Assembly (NCBI GenBank): GCA_035500455.1
Contig: DATJXG010000026.1
Span: 1 to 14,149 of the forward strand
Direction of reading: 5' to 3'
From: DATJXG01 sp035500455
Lineage (GTDB): Bacteria > Acidobacteriota > Terriglobia > Terriglobales > Acidobacteriaceae
Length of the DNA stretch: 14,149 nucleotides
A program made the translations under genes and the position numbers. Under the pieces are notes generated by a model that did no database searches, was not told the DNA's origin, and saw only the letters and a program-made list of their open reading frames with translations. The stretch's first letter is position 1. Each line of letters starts with the position of its first letter. Shown here piece by piece: positions 1 through 6,496 of this stretch.

Positions 1-315
1 AAGAAGATTGCCGAGTATGCTCCGAATGTTCCCGGGTCAGTCATTGCGCGGCAAGTGCTGACGCCGCTCGATCTGGAGCGCACTTACGGTTTGACCGAGG
101 GCAACATTTTTCACGGCGACCTGCGGCTGGAGCAGCTTTTCTTCATGCGGCCGGTTCCGGGGTGGTCGCAATATCGCACGCCGGTGCGCGGGCTTTATTT
201 GTGCGGAGCGGGAGCGCATCCCGGCGGCGGAGTTACCGGCGCGCCTGGCCATAATGCAGCGCACCAGGTTTTGCGCGATTGGAAAAAAGGATTGCTCAAG
301 GAGGCGGTGGCATGA
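1..315 (+). CDS. NAD(P)/FAD-dependent oxidoreductase, PYROXD2/CrtI-like, C-terminal end (5' truncated by window)
   Basis: The reading frame is open from the first base to TGA at 313-315, so only the last 104 residues are present. The segment TPLDLERTYGLTEGNIFHGD, then LRPVPG-like and GLYLCGAGAHPGGGV motifs, is the characteristic C-terminus of the PYROXD2/phytoene-desaturase-like flavoprotein family. In that family this part closes the FAD site: the GLYLCGAGAHPGGG stretch contacts the cofactor. The N-terminal Rossmann dinucleotide fold lies outside the window. The stop codon overlaps the start of the next flavoprotein gene (ATGA at 312-315), so the two are probably translated together from one mRNA. 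The substrate cannot be told from this fragment. The coupled DAO-family gene and the downstream methyltransferase make an amine or N-methyl compound a reasonable guess. Family assignment is firm; substrate is inference. Confidence 0.88.
   Translation, partial: KKIAEYAPNVPGSVIARQVLTPLDLERTYGLTEGNIFHGDLRLEQLFFMRPVPGWSQYRTPVRGLYLCGAGAHPGGGVTGAPGHNAAHQVLRDWKKGLLKEAVA
298..304 (+). promoter_or_regulatory. Ribosome binding site of the DAO-family flavoprotein gene
   Basis: AAGGAGG lies 7 nt before the ATG at 312, inside the end of the upstream gene. It decides the start over an earlier in-frame ATG/GTG-type codon near 279 and supports coupled translation. Confidence 0.75.
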
Positions 316-1508
316 GCGCAGGCGACCATACCAGTGCGGCGCTGCCTAAAACCGCCGACATCGTGATTCTCGGCGCCGGAGTCATGGGCGCATCGATCGC
401 CTTTCACCTGGCCAAGCGCGGAGCGGGACGAATTGTGGTCGTGGAAAAGGAGCACGTGGGCCGCGGCGGAAGTGGACGATCCTCGGCGCTGGTGCGCATG
501 CACTATACCTATCCGCCCGAGGTGAAGCTGGCGCTGGTGAGCCTGCGAGTGTTTCAGAACTGGCGCGAGATTGTCGGCGAGCCTGGGGATTTCCGCAAGA
601 CCGGTTTTGTGCGCCTGGTTCATCCCAACGAAACCGGCCAGCTGAAACGCAATGTGGAAATGCAGCGCCGCATTGGAGTGAATGTGCGGCTGATCGGGCA
701 ACAAGAGCTGCGGGAACTCGAGCCCGACTGGAATGTGGAGGAGGTTGAGGCCGCCGCCTACGAGCCGGATTCCGGCTATAGCGATGGCGCCGGCGTGGCC
801 AACGACTTCCTCGGCCGGGCGCGCGATATGGGCGTCACCTATGTGCCGCGCACACCGGTGACCTCGTTCCAGGTGGAAGGCGGGCGGGTATGCGGAGTGA
901 ACACGCAGAACGGCGCGATTTCCGCGCCCGTCGTCGTGGCCGCCACCGGGCCCTGGAGCCGCCCGCTTTTCCGGCAGGCGGGCTACGACCTGCCGATCGA
1001 GACGGAATATCACCAGGTGGCGATCCTGAAGAACCCCGCCGGAATGAAGGGCGGGGGTTGCGCCTGCATCGATTCGGTCACCTCGACGTACTTCCGTTCT
1101 GACGGCGCGGATAAATTTCTGGCCGGCGATTTCTCCGGTGAGCGTGGCGCTGATCCCGACAACTTTCCGCAGAACCCCGGCAGCGATTCGCTCGAAGAGT
1201 TGATCGAGCGCGCCAGCCGCCGCGTGCCGGCTCTGCAAAAAGCGGAGGTGATGCGCGCCGTGACCGGCATTTACGACATGACACCCGATTCGCGCGCGCT
1301 GCTGGGGGAGATTCCCGGCATTAGCGGATTGTTTGTCTGCGCGGGATTCTCCGGCATGGGGTTCAAGATCTCGCCGGCGATTGGATTGGTGATGACGGAA
1401 CTGTTGCTTGACGGCGCCGGCAAAACGGTGGACATTACACCGTTCCGCCCCAGCCGCTTCGCCGAAGGAAAACCGATCCGCCCGGAGTTTGAGTACGAGG
1501 GTGGCTAG
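312..1508 (+). CDS. FAD-dependent oxidoreductase of the DAO family (sarcosine/dimethylglycine/D-amino acid oxidase-like)
   Basis: Protein of 398 aa. The N-terminus carries an FAD-binding Rossmann motif, IVILGAGVMG (Gly21, Gly23, Gly26), followed by an acidic strand end (VVVEKE). SGRSSALVRMHY is typical of soluble sarcosine oxidase beta-like proteins. The C-terminus has the family signature IYDMTPDSRALLG followed by GLFVCAGFSGMGFKISPAIG. Such enzymes oxidise secondary or tertiary amines (sarcosine, dimethylglycine, glycine, D-amino acids) with FAD in the cytoplasm. No folate-binding GcvT domain is present, so released formaldehyde would need another acceptor. The ATG at 312 is chosen because it overlaps the upstream stop (ATGA), has AAGGAGG at 298-304, and gives the expected short lead-in to the Rossmann fold. 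The TAG stop falls inside a GTGGCTAG repeat unit. The exact amine is unknown. Confidence 0.92.
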   Translation: MSAGDHTSAALPKTADIVILGAGVMGASIAFHLAKRGAGRIVVVEKEHVGRGGSGRSSALVRMHYTYPPEVKLALVSLRVFQNWREIVGEPGDFRKTGFVRLVHPNETGQLKRNVEMQRRIGVNVRLIGQQELRELEPDWNVEEVEAAAYEPDSGYSDGAGVANDFLGRARDMGVTYVPRTPVTSFQVEGGRVCGVNTQNGAISAPVVVAATGPWSRPLFRQAGYDLPIETEYHQVAILKNPAGMKGGGCACIDSVTSTYFRSDGADKFLAGDFSGERGADPDNFPQNPGSDSLEELIERASRRVPALQKAEVMRAVTGIYDMTPDSRALLGEIPGISGLFVCAGFSGMGFKISPAIGLVMTELLLDGAGKTVDITPFRPSRFAEGKPIRPEFEYEGG

Positions 1509-1644
1509 TGGCCAGTGGATAGTGGCTGGTGTGGCTAGTGGCTAGTAACAAGACATATTGCTGACATACTGCTGAGATCGTGTTGTTTGGGTGTGGATCA
1601 GGTTTCCTGACCACCAGCCGCTAGCCACTAGCCACTAGCCACTG
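1501..1644. repeat. GTGGCTA-type intergenic repeat with a perfect 16-bp inverted repeat
   Basis: The region between the flavoprotein and the methyltransferase contains several GTGGCTAGT units on the left (1501-1546) and their complements (ACTAGCCAC) on the right (about 1611-1644). GTGGCTAGTGGCTAGT at 1531-1546 is the exact reverse complement of 1627-1642, with 80 nt between. The first repeat unit provides the TAG stop of the upstream gene (1506-1508). The right arm ends 2 nt before the ribosome binding site of the next gene. Such tracts look like dispersed intergenic repeats; a transcript could fold into a long stem. Whether it attenuates, stabilises mRNA or is a passive repeat cannot be told here. 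Confidence 0.85.
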
Positions 1645-1645
1645 A

Positions 1646-1652
1646 TTAAGGA
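1646..1652 (+). promoter_or_regulatory. Ribosome binding site of the BHMT-like gene
   Basis: TAAGGAG is located 7 nt upstream of the ATG at 1660 and directly after the right arm of the inverted repeat. A stem formed by that repeat would leave the site free but adjacent. Confidence 0.8.
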
Positions 1653-1659
1653 GCTCTTT

Positions 1660-2637
1660 ATGAAAAAAGGCATTCTGGAACGCCTGCAGGAAGGCCCCGT
1701 CCTGGGCGACGGCGGCTATCTTCTCGAACTGGAGAAGCGCGGCTGGGTGCGCGCGGGTCCGTTCACCCCCGAAGTGGTGCTCACTTACCCGGACGCGCTG
1801 CGCGAGTTGCACGTGGAATTTCGCGAGGCGGGAGCTGACGTGCTGCAGGCGCTCACCTTCTACGCCAGCCGCGACAAACTCGCGACCGTCGGCCTGGAGA
1901 ACTCGCTGGAAGACCTGAACCGCGCCGCGGTGCGCATTGCACGCGAGGTGGCGGGCGATAAGTGCCTGGTAGCCGGCAATCTCAGCCTTACTTGGATGTA
2001 CGAGCCCGGCAGCCCATCGGCCGCGGACCGCGTGCGCCGCACCTTCGACGAACAACTCGCGCTGCAGGTGGAAGAAGGCGTGGACTTCATCATCGGCGAA
2101 ACTTTTTCTTATGTGGGCGAAGCGCTGATCGCTGTGGAGCGCGCCAGAAAGACCGGCCTGCCGGTAATGGTGACCATCTGCTTTGAGAATAAAGATGAAA
2201 CCACCGACGGCCTGAGCGCGGCCGATGCTGCCAAAACTCTGCTCGATGCCGGCGCCGATATCGTGGGCATGAACTGCCTGCGTCCGCCCGAGCACACGCT
2301 GCCGCACATGGAAGCGATGCGGAAAGCTGTGTCAGGTTATCTGGCCTGCCAGCCGATTGCCTACCGCACTCCCAAGGAGCAGCCCGATTTTTCCAGCCTC
2401 CCGGAGTTTCCGCTGGGGCTCGATCCCCTGCAGCTCACCCGCAAGGAGATGGGCGAATATGCCCGCCAGGCGCACGAGATCGGCATCAACTACATCGGCG
2501 CCTGTTGCGGCTCGGTGGCGGTTCACATCCGCGAGATGGCGAAGGCGCTGGGCAAGTTCACCGAAGATACGCGCGTCTGGAAAAAGGGCGGGGAAAAGCC
2601 GATGTCGGCCTATGAGTACTACGGGCACGATAAGTAG
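1660..2637 (+). CDS. Homocysteine S-methyltransferase, betaine-homocysteine methyltransferase (BHMT)-like
   Basis: Protein of 325 aa. Its start, KKGILERL, then LGDGGYLLELEKRG, closely follows animal BHMT. The zinc ligands of the family are all present: Cys206 in GMNC and Cys282-Cys283 in GACCGS. The protein should therefore transfer a methyl group to homocysteine to make methionine. Compared from memory with human BHMT, Asp26 (here Asp17), Tyr77 (Tyr68) and Glu159 (Glu147) are kept. Trp44 is replaced by Phe35 and Tyr160 by Thr148, two positions near the betaine-binding cage. The protein ends about 43 residues after the Cys-Cys pair, so the long C-terminal oligomerisation arm of animal BHMT is missing. 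The start at ATG 1660 is supported by a good ribosome binding site. The neighbouring amine-oxidising flavoproteins suggest a pathway that strips methyl groups from an N-methyl compound. The donor is uncertain: betaine, another betaine, or S-methylmethionine. Confidence 0.9.
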   Translation: MKKGILERLQEGPVLGDGGYLLELEKRGWVRAGPFTPEVVLTYPDALRELHVEFREAGADVLQALTFYASRDKLATVGLENSLEDLNRAAVRIAREVAGDKCLVAGNLSLTWMYEPGSPSAADRVRRTFDEQLALQVEEGVDFIIGETFSYVGEALIAVERARKTGLPVMVTICFENKDETTDGLSAADAAKTLLDAGADIVGMNCLRPPEHTLPHMEAMRKAVSGYLACQPIAYRTPKEQPDFSSLPEFPLGLDPLQLTRKEMGEYARQAHEIGINYIGACCGSVAVHIREMAKALGKFTEDTRVWKKGGEKPMSAYEYYGHDK

Positions 2638-2639
2638 CC

Positions 2640-2654
2640 CCGGCGTCCCGCCGG
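2640..2654 (+). terminator. Small GC-rich hairpin after the BHMT-like gene, possible terminator
   Basis: CCGGCG, a 3-nt loop and CGCCGG begin 3 nt after the stop codon. There is no run of T after it, only CAACCTTTCGG, so termination is possible but weakly supported. The next gene is convergent. Confidence 0.3.
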
Positions 2655-2738
2655 CAACCTTTCGGTCGAAGTACTGGCTTGTAAAGGCTTGAACGGGTGA
2701 GAGGAACGGCGCTGCAATCGCTGCCGGCGACGCCGACG

Positions 2739-3452
2739 CTACGGTCCCAGTACCTGCAGGGGATGGCTGCCTACCAGGCGGGCGTGATGGATGACGTCGA
2801 GATCGGGAATCTCGGCAATCACATCCACGTTGATCTGGTAGGTACCGGGCCCGGGAGTTTCGCTGAAGGGAATCTCGTAGTTAAGGGTGTTCTTCTCCAG
2901 GGTGAAGTGCTGGTAGCCGAGCACGGTCGCCCGGCCGATGTCATTCACCGCGACCACGACCTCGGTCAGGTCGAAATCGTCACCGGTCTGATTGGAAACC
3001 TCGACTGAGCCTTCCACCCGAAGCCCGTTGACGGTCGGCGGGCGAAGCCACTTCGCCATCAGCGGCGCTACGACGCGTAACACCAGCGACTGATTGATCT
3101 GGTGCGGCGGAGTGCTGCTGTCGCTGACCGTGGCGGTGAAAGGAAAGTCACCCACCAGTCGCGGAGTGCCGCTTACAACCCCGTTCGGAGCGAGATCCAT
3201 TCCCGGCGGCAGAGAGCCGCTTTCGAGCATCCAGCGGAAGGGCGCAACCCCGCCCTGCACCCCCAACTCAGCGTGATAGGGCGTCCGCAGGAAGGCCTTG
3301 GGCAAGGCGATGCTTGCGGCGGAGAGCGGCGCCGGGGGCGACGGTTTGGGAGTAGTTTGCGCATGCGCCAGTGAAGCAACGGCGAAGAGGGCGCACACGA
3401 GTGCGGAGAGCTTTCGCCCATGGCTTCGCGCGTGGCTGAGCAGAGAAGGCAC
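2739..3452 (-). CDS. Secreted protein with putative Ig (He_PIG-type) domain
   Basis: Protein of 237 aa. Residues 1-31 form a classical signal peptide: Arg/Lys-containing start, hydrophobic core LSALVCALFAVASL, and cleavage after AHA31. A Pro-rich linker follows, then a putative Ig domain around residues 45-130. That domain has the He_PIG signature: GGVAPFRWMLESGSLPPGM, then NGVVSGTP and a FTATVSDSS-like strand. The remaining ~100 residues look like a second beta-rich domain that I do not recognise. The protein is probably exported and may bind surfaces or other proteins. The start is GTG at 3452: an in-frame TAA lies only 9 nt upstream and no ATG precedes the signal peptide. No Shine-Dalgarno is seen, but a perfect TATAAT lies just upstream, see the promoter entry. 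The gene stands alone, transcribed towards the BHMT-like gene. Confidence 0.82.
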   Translation of the reverse strand: MPSLLSHARSHGRKLSALVCALFAVASLAHAQTTPKPSPPAPLSAASIALPKAFLRTPYHAELGVQGGVAPFRWMLESGSLPPGMDLAPNGVVSGTPRLVGDFPFTATVSDSSTPPHQINQSLVLRVVAPLMAKWLRPPTVNGLRVEGSVEVSNQTGDDFDLTEVVVAVNDIGRATVLGYQHFTLEKNTLNYEIPFSETPGPGTYQINVDVIAEIPDLDVIHHARLVGSHPLQVLGP

Positions 3453-3764
3453 TTCTGCTTCAGATTATAGAGGGCGCGTCGGCAGGCCCGGTGATGAAAG
3501 CGAAGGGGGTGGTGCGCCGGTTCCGCATTTTGGGACGGAGGAGGTTCGCTGACTTCAGAGAAAATGCCCGTCCGAAGCACAGGGAGGATGCCTTGCGGCA
3601 GTGATTAAGCAGCATGCGATTGCGGGGGCCTTCGACTCCGCGAGACTCCGCTTTGCCGAGTCTCGCTGCGCTCAGGATGACAGTTCTGGGGAGGTTCCGG
3701 ACAAAAAGCCACAGACTCTCAGGATGACAATGCAGGAGAGCGGGCAGCGATGGCGATCAGCAGC
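3453..3764. repeat. Gene-free stretch with a 9-bp hairpin and a duplicated CTCAGGATGACA
   Basis: No gene is convincing between the Ig-like gene and glmS. A perfect stem GCGAGACTC (3640-3648) / GAGTCTCGC (3658-3666) has a 9-nt loop. CTCAGGATGACA occurs twice, at 3671-3682 and 3718-3729. The pattern of a 'cttcgactcc...ctcaggatgaca' block looks like a dispersed intergenic repeat of this group of bacteria. That last point is recognition, not a search. Open frames here have no family resemblance and overlap the hairpin. Confidence 0.55.
3464..3469 (-). promoter_or_regulatory. Perfect -10 box (TATAAT) just upstream of the Ig-like protein gene
   Basis: On the minus strand TATAAT ends 11 nt before the GTG start at 3452. 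Transcription would begin about 7 nt further on, leaving a leader of only around 5 nt. No good -35 box is visible at 16-18 bp spacing. The layout resembles promoters of leaderless mRNAs. Confidence 0.5.
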
Positions 3765-3794
3765 AAAAAGCCCCGGGATTGCTTCCGGGGCTTT
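3765..3794 (-). terminator. Rho-independent terminator of glmS
   Basis: On the minus strand AAAGCCCCGG (3794-3785), an 8-nt loop and CCGGGGCTTT (3776-3767) make a perfect 10-bp stem that runs into five T residues. It starts about 30 nt after the glmS stop codon at 3825-3827. Confidence 0.9.
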
Positions 3795-3824
3795 CGATTA
3801 CGTCACGAACACTTGCTCGAATGC

Positions 3825-5696
3825 TTACTCCACCGTCACCGACTTGGCCAGGTTGCGGGGTTGGTCCACGTCGCAGCCGCGGCGCACGGCGATGTGATAC
3901 GCCAGCAACTGCAGCGGAACGATTTCCAGAATCGGCGAAAGCTCTTCCGGCGCCGGCGGAATGTAAATCACGTGGTCGGCGGCTTCCTTGATGTCCTCGT
4001 CGCCTTCGGTGGCCAGCGCAATCACTTTGCCGGAGCGGGCTTTCACTTCCTTCAGGTTGGAGCAGGTTTTCTCGTAGCGAATCTTGGAAAGCTCGTTCTC
4101 CTGGTCGCAGGTGGCGATCACCACCACCGGCAGGTTTTCGTCAATCAGCGCGTTGGGCCCGTGCTTCATTTCGCCCGCCGGATAGCCTTCCGCGTGGATG
4201 TAGGAGATTTCCTTCAGCTTGAGCGCGCCTTCCAGCGCGATCGGGTAGTGAATGCCGCGGCCCAAAAACAGGAAGTCATGGGCGCGCGAGTATTCCTTGG
4301 CCAGGTCTTCGCACTCTTCCTCGCGGGTGAGCAGATGCTCCAGCTTGCCCGGCAGGCGGGTGAGTTCTTCCACCATGTGGCGCTGCTGCTCGACCGTCAT
4401 CGTGCCCTTAGCCTGCCCGAGATAAAGCGCCAGCAGGTAGAGCGCGGTGAGCTGTCCGGTAAAGGCCTTGGTCGAAGCCACGCCGATTTCCGGGCCGGCG
4501 TGGGTGTAGATCGTGCCCGCCGCTTCGCGCGTGATCATGGAGCCGACCACATTGCAGATGGCCAGCGTCTTGGAGCCTTTGGCCTTGGCCTCGCGCTGGG
4601 CGGCGATGGTGTCCGCGGTTTCGCCGGACTGCGAGATCAGCACCGTGATCTGGTCCTCGCCCACGAGGGGGTCGCGATAGCGCCACTCGCTGGCGTAATC
4701 CACCTCCACCGGAATGCGCGCCAGGCTTTCGATCATGAACTTGCCCGCCTGGCCGGCGTGCCAACTGGTGCCGCAGGCGGAGATGTTCACTTTCTTCACC
4801 GCCTTGAATTCGGCCTCGCTGATTTCCATTTCATCCAGGAACACGTGCCCGGTTTCCTGCGAAATACGGCCCAGCGTGGTGTCGCGGACGGCGCGCGGCT
4901 GCTCGTATATTTCCTTGAGCATGAAGTGCTTGAAGCCGCCCTTTTCCGCCATGATCGGGTCCCAGGTGACGTGCTGTACCTGGCGCACGACGGGCTGGCC
5001 GTTGAAATCGCTGAGCTGCACGCCTTCCTGCGTGATCACCGCCAGGTCGCCATCTCCCAGGAAAAACAGGTCGCGGGTGTGATACAGGATCGCGGGAACG
5101 TCGGAGGCGACGAAATATTCGTCTTTGCCCAGTCCGATGACGGCGGGCGGGCCATTGCGGGCGGCAACGATCTTGTTGGGTTCGTCGACCGAGATGACAG
5201 CCAGCGCGAATACGCCGGTGACCTGGCCTACGGTCTTGCGCACGGCTTCTTCCAGGGAAGGCGGATGGCCGTTGCTGGTCTTCAGGAATTTTTCGACCAG
5301 GTGCGCCAGCACTTCCGTATCCGTCTCGGTGGTGAAGCGGTGGCCTTCTTCGATGAGCTTGCGCTTCAGGACAACGTAGTTCTCGATGATGCCGTTGTGC
5401 ACCACGACGATCTTGCCGGTGCAGTCACGATGCGGGTGGGCGTTTTCTTCCGTGGGGCGGCCATGAGTGGCCCAGCGGGTGTGGCCGATGCCATAGGTGC
5501 CGTCGAGCGGCTTGAGGCGGATGGCCTCTTCCAAGTTGCGCAGCTTGCCTTCGGCGCGGCGAATCTGTAAACCATCGCCGTTCCCGCAGACTGCAATGCC
5601 GGCGGAATCATAACCGCGATATTCCAGCCGTCTCAGGCCGTCAATAATGACGGGCACCACACGCTTCTTGCCCACGTATCCGACAATCCCGCACAT
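3825..5696 (-). CDS. glmS: Glutamine--fructose-6-phosphate aminotransferase (isomerizing)
   Basis: Protein of 623 aa, close to the ~609 aa of E. coli GlmS. It makes glucosamine-6-phosphate from fructose-6-phosphate and glutamine, the first step towards UDP-N-acetylglucosamine, peptidoglycan and LPS. The protein starts MCGIVGYVG, where Cys2 becomes the N-terminal nucleophile of the glutaminase domain (about residues 1-230). RRLEYRGYDSAG and HTRWATHG are conserved glutaminase segments. Two SIS sugar-isomerase domains follow (about 295-435 and 468-612). They include SACGTSWHAG (Cys308 region), ISQSGETADT, STKAFTGQL and EGYPAGEMKHGP. The C-terminus LAKSVTVE holds the active-site lysine (Lys618). 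The ATG is fixed by Cys2 and by AAGGAG 8 nt upstream. The gene follows purS after 121 nt and may share its transcript. No glmS ribozyme-like sequence is seen in the leader. Confidence 0.97.
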   Translation of the reverse strand: MCGIVGYVGKKRVVPVIIDGLRRLEYRGYDSAGIAVCGNGDGLQIRRAEGKLRNLEEAIRLKPLDGTYGIGHTRWATHGRPTEENAHPHRDCTGKIVVVHNGIIENYVVLKRKLIEEGHRFTTETDTEVLAHLVEKFLKTSNGHPPSLEEAVRKTVGQVTGVFALAVISVDEPNKIVAARNGPPAVIGLGKDEYFVASDVPAILYHTRDLFFLGDGDLAVITQEGVQLSDFNGQPVVRQVQHVTWDPIMAEKGGFKHFMLKEIYEQPRAVRDTTLGRISQETGHVFLDEMEISEAEFKAVKKVNISACGTSWHAGQAGKFMIESLARIPVEVDYASEWRYRDPLVGEDQITVLISQSGETADTIAAQREAKAKGSKTLAICNVVGSMITREAAGTIYTHAGPEIGVASTKAFTGQLTALYLLALYLGQAKGTMTVEQQRHMVEELTRLPGKLEHLLTREEECEDLAKEYSRAHDFLFLGRGIHYPIALEGALKLKEISYIHAEGYPAGEMKHGPNALIDENLPVVVIATCDQENELSKIRYEKTCSNLKEVKARSGKVIALATEGDEDIKEAADHVIYIPPAPEELSPILEIVPLQLLAYHIAVRRGCDVDQPRNLAKSVTVE

Positions 5697-5704
5697 GCTA
5701 GTAA

Positions 5705-5710
5705 CTCCTT
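5705..5710 (-). promoter_or_regulatory. Ribosome binding site of glmS
   Basis: AAGGAG on the minus strand, 8 nt before the ATG at 5696. It agrees with the start required by the catalytic Cys2. Confidence 0.85.
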
Positions 5711-5817
5711 AAAATTCCGCGGTGGGGAGAACCGAGAATGTTTTCAGTTTGAGTTGAGAATCCGGCCCACCAAATTCAGAATTGCGACTGCCGCGCGCCA
5801 CGGACTCATAGAGCCGG

Positions 5818-6063
5818 CTAGTCTTCGAGGGAGTAACGAAATTCTTCAATCACCGGGTTGGTCAGCACATCCCGAGCGATGCGCCCTACTTCCGCCTCGG
5901 CTTCTCCCCGGCTCAGGCCATTCTGCAGCGTGAGTTCGAAGTACTTGCCCTGGCGGACCTCTTCCAACCCCTTGTATCCCATCTTGTTAAGGGCGCCCTG
6001 GATTGTCTTTCCCTGGGGGTCAAGAACGCTCTTCTTCAGCGAAACGTACACGTGCGCCTTCAT
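5818..6063 (-). CDS. purS: Phosphoribosylformylglycinamidine synthase subunit PurS
   Basis: Protein of 81 aa. MKAHVYVSLKKSVLDPQGKT, a central VRQGKYFEL segment and the ending LTNPVIEEFRYSLED match the small PurS family (about 80-85 aa). PurS is the dimeric bridge of the PurLQS complex, which makes FGAM from FGAR, ATP and glutamine in purine synthesis. The ATG at 6063 is preferred because family members begin with this M-K-x-V-Y-V pattern. A GTG at 6087 would add eight residues but would lie upstream of the likely -10 box. Neither start has a Shine-Dalgarno. The usual partners purL and purQ are not in the window, so this copy stands apart. It is followed by glmS on the same strand; both serve glutamine-dependent biosynthesis. 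Confidence 0.9.
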   Translation of the reverse strand: MKAHVYVSLKKSVLDPQGKTIQGALNKMGYKGLEEVRQGKYFELTLQNGLSRGEAEAEVGRIARDVLTNPVIEEFRYSLED

Positions 6064-6075
6064 CGCAGCAAGCAC

Positions 6076-6081
6076 ATTATA
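6076..6081 (-). promoter_or_regulatory. Perfect -10 box (TATAAT) just upstream of purS
   Basis: On the minus strand TATAAT ends 12 nt before the ATG at 6063. Transcription would start about 6 nt before the ATG, giving a near-leaderless mRNA. No convincing -35 box is visible. It lies in the 53-nt gap after the upstream hypothetical gene. Confidence 0.5.
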
Positions 6082-6116
6082 CGGCACAATGTTACCTGCG
6101 GTATCCCCCGTTCGGG

Positions 6117-6401
6117 CTATGTCTCCCGCGCTAACTGGCTATCGAGGTCGGCAAGGGCGGATTCGAGCATCTGCCGGTGCCGGGGATGGCGCGCAAGTTC
6201 CAGTTGCTGTAGCACCTGCCGGCGCGCCAGCCTAAGAGTTTCGCGGCGTTTGCGGCGGGAAATTTCTTCGGGGCTGAGCACCGAACCCGATGCCGGTTCG
6301 GCCTCCCGGGCCTCCAGTTGCTGTTCTACCGCCTTGCTCTCCCACCCGCGCGCCACAGATCGATTGTATATCGGAGAGGAACCTCGGTAGATAAGAGGCA
6401 T
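6117..6401 (-). CDS. Small conserved hypothetical protein, charged and helical
   Basis: Protein of 94 aa from the ATG at 6401 (MPLIYRG...); an in-frame ATG at 6431 would add ten residues. Neither start has a clear ribosome binding site. The first part contains SVARGWESKAVEQQ. The second part is rich in Arg, Leu, Glu and Gln (SRRKRRETLRLARRQVLQQL, then HPRHRQMLESALADLDSQL) and should form one long or two paired helices. I believe similar small proteins with an RHPRHRxMLE core occur in other Acidobacteriota, which argues that this is a real gene, but I cannot name a function. It has no signal peptide or membrane segment. It lies 53 nt before purS on the same strand and diverges from the sigma-54 regulator gene. 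Confidence 0.62.
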   Translation of the reverse strand: MPLIYRGSSPIYNRSVARGWESKAVEQQLEAREAEPASGSVLSPEEISRRKRRETLRLARRQVLQQLELARHPRHRQMLESALADLDSQLARET

Positions 6402-6496
6402 TTGGGCGGGGCGTTGAAAACACGAAAGCATACTTGCGATGGCAGAGACATGCAGCGTTCAATCGCAGAGTTCCCGCAATATCGGCTTTCGGCATA

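Noticed and set aside
195..1238. 347-codon open frame on the minus strand opposite the DAO-family flavoprotein
   Set aside because: Shadow frame with no recognisable motifs; the plus strand has full FAD-binding signatures.
3750..5570. 606-codon open frame on the plus strand opposite glmS
   Set aside because: It is the antisense shadow of glmS: His/Arg/Ala-rich, no family resemblance, while the minus strand encodes complete GlmS.
5697..5817. Possible glmS ribozyme in the leader of glmS
   Set aside because: The gap is only 121 nt and I see none of the conserved ribozyme core; the region also separates purS and glmS without obvious structure.
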